From Bifidobacterium sp. (GTDB lineage: Bacteria > Actinomycetota > Actinomycetes > Actinomycetales > Bifidobacteriaceae), in contig JAIJEI010000001.1 of assembly GCA_022739095.1 (NCBI GenBank), positions 1 through 64,000 on the forward strand: DNA of 64,000 nucleotides. The letters are read 5' to 3'. Under the pieces are notes generated by a model. The model ran no database searches. It was given only the letters and a program-made list of their open reading frames with translations, and was not told where the DNA came from. Positions within the stretch are counted from its first letter, which is position 1. Each line of letters begins with the position of its first letter. Position numbers and translations under genes: made by a program. Below, piece by piece: positions 60,264 through 64,000 of this stretch.

Positions 60264-60983
60264 ATGTCGCTGTACCGAGACGAAGGTGTGGTGTTGCGCA
60301 CCTCCAAACTGGGCGAAGCCGATCGTATCATCACCATTCTGACGCGCGGGCATGGCAAGATTCGGGCGGTCGCCAGAGGCGTGCGCCGCACCAAATCACG
60401 CTTCGGTGCCAGGCTCGAGCCGTTCATGCGCGTCGATGTGCTTATCGCTGAAGGCCGCTCGCTTGATGTGGTCTCCCAGGCTGAAGCAATCGCCGCTTAC
60501 GGTGCTCCGATCGCGGCCGATTACGCGGCGTATGAGGCTGCGAACGTCATCGTTGAGACCATCGATAAACTCGCCGGCACCGAACATGAGCAGCTGCCGA
60601 ACCAATATCGGCTGCTCATTGGCGCGTTGAATGCGCTCGCCAAACAATCCCACGCCCCGCAAGCCATAGGCGACTCCTATGTGATGCGTGCCTTGGCCTT
60701 GGCCGGTTGGACGCCACGATTGGGCACTTGCGTGGTATGCGGCAAGGAGGAGCCGGCGTACCTGTCCATCGCGTCCGGCGGCGTGATGTGCGAAGCCGAC
60801 CACACTACCGATGCGCGCCGTATAGCGCCATTCGTGTTAAGCCAATTCGATGCACTGATTCGTGGCGATTGGTCGGTGATTGATGCCGCGCCTGTGGAGC
60901 GGGTTGTGCAGGAGTTGGTTGAAGATTGGGGGGAGTATTACCTCGAACGCCCGATTCGTTCGCTGCGCTTGATAGATTCATGA
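60264..60983 (+). CDS. recO: DNA repair protein RecO
   Basis: A 239-aa RecFOR-pathway protein that anneals ssDNA and helps load RecA. It has an N-terminal OB fold (SLYRDEGVVLRTSKLGEADRIITILTRGHGKIRAVARGVRRTKSRFGARLEPF, the family signature in parts). The C-terminal zinc site begins CVVCG and continues to GGVMCEAD, with three Cys visible. The ribosome site is AAAGGAGAT. The stop overlaps the uppS start (ATGA), so the two are coupled. Confidence 0.94.
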   Translation: MSLYRDEGVVLRTSKLGEADRIITILTRGHGKIRAVARGVRRTKSRFGARLEPFMRVDVLIAEGRSLDVVSQAEAIAAYGAPIAADYAAYEAANVIVETIDKLAGTEHEQLPNQYRLLIGALNALAKQSHAPQAIGDSYVMRALALAGWTPRLGTCVVCGKEEPAYLSIASGGVMCEADHTTDARRIAPFVLSQFDALIRGDWSVIDAAPVERVVQELVEDWGEYYLERPIRSLRLIDS

Positions 60984-61774
60984 GTATGGCTTTTGAGAAC
61001 GTTGATTACACGTCGTTGGACATTCCCGCAGCTCCGTTCAGCGACCCTGCCCGTATTCCCGACTTCCCCAAGAACAAGGTACCCCGCCATATCGGTGTGA
61101 TTATGGACGGTAATGGTCGTTGGGCCAAGCAGCGCGGCATGGTCCGCACCAATGGTCATCAGGCCGCCGAACCGGTGGTGTTCGACACTATCGCCGGTGC
61201 CATCGAAGCCGGTGTGCGGTATTTGAGCCTGTACACGTTCTCCACTGAAAACTGGAAGCGTTCGCCCCAGGAAGTGCGCTTCCTCATGGGCTTCTCACGT
61301 GAGATCATCCACCGTCGCGTGGAACAGATGGACGAGTGGGGTGTGCGCGTGCGTTGGTCCGGCCGTCGCCCCAAGCTGTGGAAGTCGGTGATCGACGAGC
61401 TTGAGGCCGCCGAGGAGCGTACCAAGAACAACAAGGTCATCGATGTGGTGTTCTGCATCAACTATGGTGGCCGTGCTGAAATCGCCGACGCCTGCGCCGC
61501 CATCGCTCGCGATGTGCGCGATGGCAAGATTTCTGGCGACCGTGTGACTGAAAAGATGATTGCCGACCATCTGTACAATCCGGACATTCCCGATTGCGAC
61601 TTGGTGATCCGTACTTCCGGCGAACAGCGCACCTCCAACTTCCTGCCGTGGGAGGCCGCCTACGCCGAGCTCGACTTCGTGCCCGAACTCTTCCCGGACT
61701 GCGGCCGTGACGTGCTATGGCGTTCCATCGACCATTACATCCATCGCGATCGCCGGTTTGGCGGTGTGAAGTAA
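60980..61774 (+). CDS. uppS: Isoprenyl (undecaprenyl) diphosphate synthase
   Basis: A 264-aa cis-prenyltransferase that makes the C55 carrier for peptidoglycan. It shows HIGVIMDGNGRWAKQRGM (catalytic Asp in MDGNGR), YLSLYTFSTENWKRSPQEVRFLM, VVFCINYGGRAEIADA, and the C-terminal PDCDLVIRTSGEQRTSNFLPWEAAYAELDF with the conserved RTSGExRxSNFLxWQ-type block. ATG 60980 overlaps the recO stop. An upstream in-frame start at 60926 would lie inside recO. A bifidobacterial repeat copy (61861) follows the gene. Confidence 0.94.
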   Translation: MSMAFENVDYTSLDIPAAPFSDPARIPDFPKNKVPRHIGVIMDGNGRWAKQRGMVRTNGHQAAEPVVFDTIAGAIEAGVRYLSLYTFSTENWKRSPQEVRFLMGFSREIIHRRVEQMDEWGVRVRWSGRRPKLWKSVIDELEAAEERTKNNKVIDVVFCINYGGRAEIADACAAIARDVRDGKISGDRVTEKMIADHLYNPDIPDCDLVIRTSGEQRTSNFLPWEAAYAELDFVPELFPDCGRDVLWRSIDHYIHRDRRFGGVK

Positions 61775-61860
61775 AGAACAGTCCGGTGGGATTATTGGCG
61801 AAGGCGAGACGAGAGCCGAGCCAGAAGAATGCGAGCGTCAGCTCGTCCGTAATTGCGGTC

Positions 61861-61887
61861 GAGCTGTCCGCGTAGCGGACTGAGGGG
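61861..61887 (+). repeat. Dispersed repeat, copy 1
   Basis: GAGCTGTCCGCGTAGCGGAC followed by TGAGGGG. Its inner GTCCGCGTAGCGGAC is a near-perfect hairpin. The related copy at 62585 lies inside the nucleoside hydrolase gene. Confidence 0.7.
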
Positions 61888-61889
61888 AG

Positions 61890-63077
61890 TTACCGGCACA
61901 CCTCAGCTATCCGCTCCACGAACCTACTCAGGAAACGTTCGGCATCCACGCCAAGTGCCACATGCACATGCGGTACGGAATGATTCACCAGCCCAACCGG
62001 GTCTCCGGTGGTCCGGCCTCGTACTCCATTGAAATCACCGGTATTGGTCTCCGCGCGCAACGCAAGATCAAAACAATCGACCAGTGAAGAATCAAGCGCA
62101 ACCGCCGCCGCCAACGGATCATGCAGCGGCATGCCGCCAGAGAACAGTGCGGGGTCGGCTTCCAAATTTGCCTTGATGGAAAAGTCCGCGAGATCGGCCA
62201 AGAACCGCCCGCGCTTGGTCCCCGTCGCACGCCACTGGTCGGCCGCCGATCGCGGTAGCAAACACTGGTGAGTCACATCAAGTCCCACCATTGTGATGTC
62301 TGCGCCGGAATGAAATACACGATTCGCGGCCTCAGGGTCTTGGATGATATTCGTCTCAGCCACCGCATCCCAACAATTGCCGGGTTGGGTAAGCGTACCG
62401 CCCATCATCACCAGCCTGAGTTTCGATGCAATATCCGGTGCCCGAGTAATAGCCGCATCCACATCCGTCAACGGCCCGGTAGCCAGCACGGTAACGTCTC
62501 GACCAAACTCGCGAACCTGCTCAATCAGATACTCAATCCCATTCGCAGCATCAACGGAGCACCTCCTTTTGCCCCCGCTGGCGAGAGCTGTCGATGTAGC
62601 CGACTGGGGATGGTCCACCGACCGAGAGCGGTCCACTCGAGAACAAGCACCCAACGCCGGATGAGCATGAACGTCCCCTACCAAATACCCGCCAACAGAA
62701 ACAACTCCATCGGGCGCATCCCCAGACATGTCATTCCCAGGCACACCAGCTCCATCAGCCAGAGCCCCGGCCCCTGCCAGCCAAGTATTCCCCAGTCCAT
62801 CCTTCCCATGGAACTGGGCACATCCCGCATCAGGAATAAACGCATCAGCCCAAGAAGGATGCTCAGAGCCCAAAAACACCGGAATATCCGCCCGACCGAA
62901 CAAATCAAGCACCGCGCAAGTACTGGCATAAGCCGTGTTCGCATCCACATTGCCATAACTGGCGAGCACACCGCTCAGCTCGCACTCATCCGCCGACCAC
63001 AACAAATACGCCAACGCCAACGCATCATCAACACCGGTATCCATGCTGGCAATAATGCGGTCAGGACATTGGACCAT
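61890..63077 (-). CDS. Nucleoside hydrolase with an in-frame insertion
   Basis: Inosine/uridine-preferring nucleoside hydrolase family, 395 aa against about 310-320 usual. The Ca-binding motif is MDTGVDDALALAYLL (one Asp of the usual DxDxGxDD is Met-Asp-Thr here), with SGVLASYGNVDANTAYAST, TVLATGPLTDVDAAI, RLVMMGGTLTQPGNCWDAVAETNIIQDPEAA and DPLAAAVALDSS. Residues about 98-175 are extra compared with the family and include Gly/Ala-rich and basic stretches. The DNA of residues 156-165 is a copy of the dispersed repeat at 61861. The core is intact, so activity may persist. The start follows GAGGAGGCGATT. Confidence 0.85.
   Translation of the reverse strand: MVQCPDRIIASMDTGVDDALALAYLLWSADECELSGVLASYGNVDANTAYASTCAVLDLFGRADIPVFLGSEHPSWADAFIPDAGCAQFHGKDGLGNTWLAGAGALADGAGVPGNDMSGDAPDGVVSVGGYLVGDVHAHPALGACSRVDRSRSVDHPQSATSTALASGGKRRCSVDAANGIEYLIEQVREFGRDVTVLATGPLTDVDAAITRAPDIASKLRLVMMGGTLTQPGNCWDAVAETNIIQDPEAANRVFHSGADITMVGLDVTHQCLLPRSAADQWRATGTKRGRFLADLADFSIKANLEADPALFSGGMPLHDPLAAAVALDSSLVDCFDLALRAETNTGDFNGVRGRTTGDPVGLVNHSVPHVHVALGVDAERFLSRFVERIAEVCR
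62585..62610 (+). repeat. Dispersed repeat, copy 2, inside coding sequence
   Basis: GAGCTGTCGATGTAGCCGAC then TGGGGA, matching copy 1 at 61861 at about 20 of 26 positions. It lies antisense within the nucleoside hydrolase gene, in the region that looks like an insertion. Confidence 0.6.
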
Positions 63078-63128
63078 GGAATCGCCTCCTCGTTAGCGTG
63101 ATCCGCTATGAATAACCTTATCGGCCGA

Positions 63129-63175
63129 TACGCAAAAATGCGTCCTTTCCTCATGGAAGGACGCATTTTTGCGTA
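63129..63175 (-). terminator. Terminator between binding-protein and nucleoside hydrolase genes
   Basis: A 21-bp inverted repeat with one bulge (TACGCAAAAATGCGTCC / GGACGCATTTTTGCGTA) around a TCAT loop. It would end the - strand transcript of the binding protein and suggests the nucleoside hydrolase gene has its own promoter at 63078-63128. Confidence 0.75.
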
Positions 63176-63199
63176 GATTCAAACTCGGAATATCGGAAA

Positions 63200-64000
63200 T
63201 TACTTGCCGAGGAATTCGTCGGTGGCAAGGTCCTTGGCCTGCGGAGCCTCATGAATCACCTTGTCATGACTGTCGGTGTAAGCGTCTTCTTCAGCCAGGA
63301 AGTCGAAGTATTCCTGAGTGCCCTTGAAATCGTTGGTGCCGAGCACGAAGGAGCCGTCCTTGATCTTGGCCGGGTCGCCCCAGTACTGGCCGTCGACGAT
63401 AACCTGCATGCTCTTCTTGACGAATTCGGGCTTGAGATTGGCGTCAGGGGCTTCGTCCACGAGAATCTGCGCGGCGTCATCCGGGTTGGCGTACGCGTAC
63501 TCATAACCCTTCTGAGTGGCCTGAGTGAACTTCTTGACCAGGTCGGGATTGTTCTTGATGGTCTTGTCATTGGTGATGATGCCGATGGCGTCGGCGTTGC
63601 CGGGCACGCCGTAGTCGGGTTCGGTGAAGCAGTTAAGCTTCGGGCCGTACATATCGGCCTGCACGCCTTCCCACGTGGCGTAGAAGCCGCCGAAATCGGC
63701 CTTGCCGGATTCCATGGTCTGGAAGGTGGAGGTGCCGACGGTCACCTTGTCGAACTCGCCCTTGCCGCCGTCGGTCTGGATCATGCGGCGCACCACGGCG
63801 TCGGATTCGTTGGATCCGAAGGTGGCGAAGGTCTTGCCATCCAAATCCTTAGGGGACTTGATGGCGGTGTTGGACGCCAGTGCGCACCAAATGGCGCTCG
63901 GCTTCTGCTGCACTTGCAGCACCTGCTTGATGTGAGCGCCCTTCAGCGTGTAGATGCCCACATTGGTCAGGTTGGACAGGGCGAAGTCGGCCACACCGTT
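63200..64000 (-). CDS. NMT1/THI5-type ABC substrate-binding protein (partial)
   Basis: The C-terminal 266 residues of a solute-binding protein; the start lies right of the window. It shows VGIYTLKGAHIKQVLQVQQK, SPKDLDGKTFATFGSNESDAVVRRMIQ, GVPGNADAIGIITNDKTIKNNPDLVKKFTQATQKGYEYAYANPDDAAQIL and AEEDAYTD, typical of NMT1/ThiY-like proteins that bind pyrimidine precursors of thiamine (HMP or formylaminopyrimidine). The ligand is inferred from family only. Its permease and ATPase are expected further right. A terminator follows it. Confidence 0.85.
   Translation of the reverse strand, partial: NGVADFALSNLTNVGIYTLKGAHIKQVLQVQQKPSAIWCALASNTAIKSPKDLDGKTFATFGSNESDAVVRRMIQTDGGKGEFDKVTVGTSTFQTMESGKADFGGFYATWEGVQADMYGPKLNCFTEPDYGVPGNADAIGIITNDKTIKNNPDLVKKFTQATQKGYEYAYANPDDAAQILVDEAPDANLKPEFVKKSMQVIVDGQYWGDPAKIKDGSFVLGTNDFKGTQEYFDFLAEEDAYTDSHDKVIHEAPQAKDLATDEFLGK

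Overview
The window is high-GC, gene-dense actinobacterial DNA. Gene content points to Bifidobacterium, probably the B. longum group: a DXP-pathway pair (dxr-ispG) next to a DivIVA-repeat protein, the actinobacterial DUF3107/UvrD-like/DUF2342/YlbL-like/DUF3052 set, many solute-binding lipoproteins, and fused ABC transporter subunits. No rRNA, insertion sequence, phage gene or CRISPR array was seen. There is one tRNA (Val, anticodon TAC). The species call is inference.

Positions 1-36 kb form an amino-acid/peptide acquisition region on the + strand. It holds three polar amino acid ABC systems (1-1942; 19996-23214; 25008-27456), one branched-chain-type system with fused permeases and fused ATPases (7267-12210), a peptide system with fused ATPases (28478-34191), and the remains of a PotABCD-type system (17503-19200). 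Between them sit two PLP-dependent trans-sulfuration-family enzymes (2165, 14398), two M20 amidohydrolases (13016, 34304), two UroD-fold proteins that keep a His-x-Cys...Cys zinc site of the MtaA type (6158, 23339), two tiny CGDC thioredoxin-like proteins (3560, 27531), an SDR, proC and a broken M24 peptidase. Five loci carry the same promoter architecture: a LysR-type box (ATA-N9-TAT, i.e. T-N11-A) whose second half lies exactly 36 bp upstream of a TAnnnT -10 hexamer (2047, 16068, 19804, 24888, 28275). Two more loci carry the box without a clear -10 at that distance (5895, 34204). I read this as one LysR-controlled regulon, plausibly for uptake and processing of sulfur-containing or N-acylated amino acids; the regulator gene is not in the window.

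Positions 35.6-42 kb are a mixed stretch: an SPFH protein, an AAA/DUF4143 ATPase preceded by five 33-bp repeats, a half-size ABC exporter, and a decayed operon made of fragments of an APC permease, a glutamine-synthetase-like enzyme and an amidohydrolase.

Positions 41.9-61.8 kb are mostly housekeeping genes: patatin-like protein, murI, dapF, VKOR, PHP phosphoesterase, DUF3107, a phosphotransferase-like protein with substituted catalytic residues, a UvrD-like helicase, a DUF2342 protein, a YlbL-like Lon-domain protein, DUF3052, tRNA-Val, a DivIVA-repeat protein, dxr, ispG, a membrane-bound hydrolase, recO and uppS. The last 2 kb hold a nucleoside hydrolase with a repeat-containing in-frame insertion and a partial NMT1/THI5-type binding protein, both on the - strand.

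Gene decay is a theme. The M24 peptidase is broken by a 70-bp partial duplication whose excision would exactly restore it. The PotD-like gene is frameshifted and truncated and its permeases are gone. The APC/GS/amidohydrolase operon survives as pieces.
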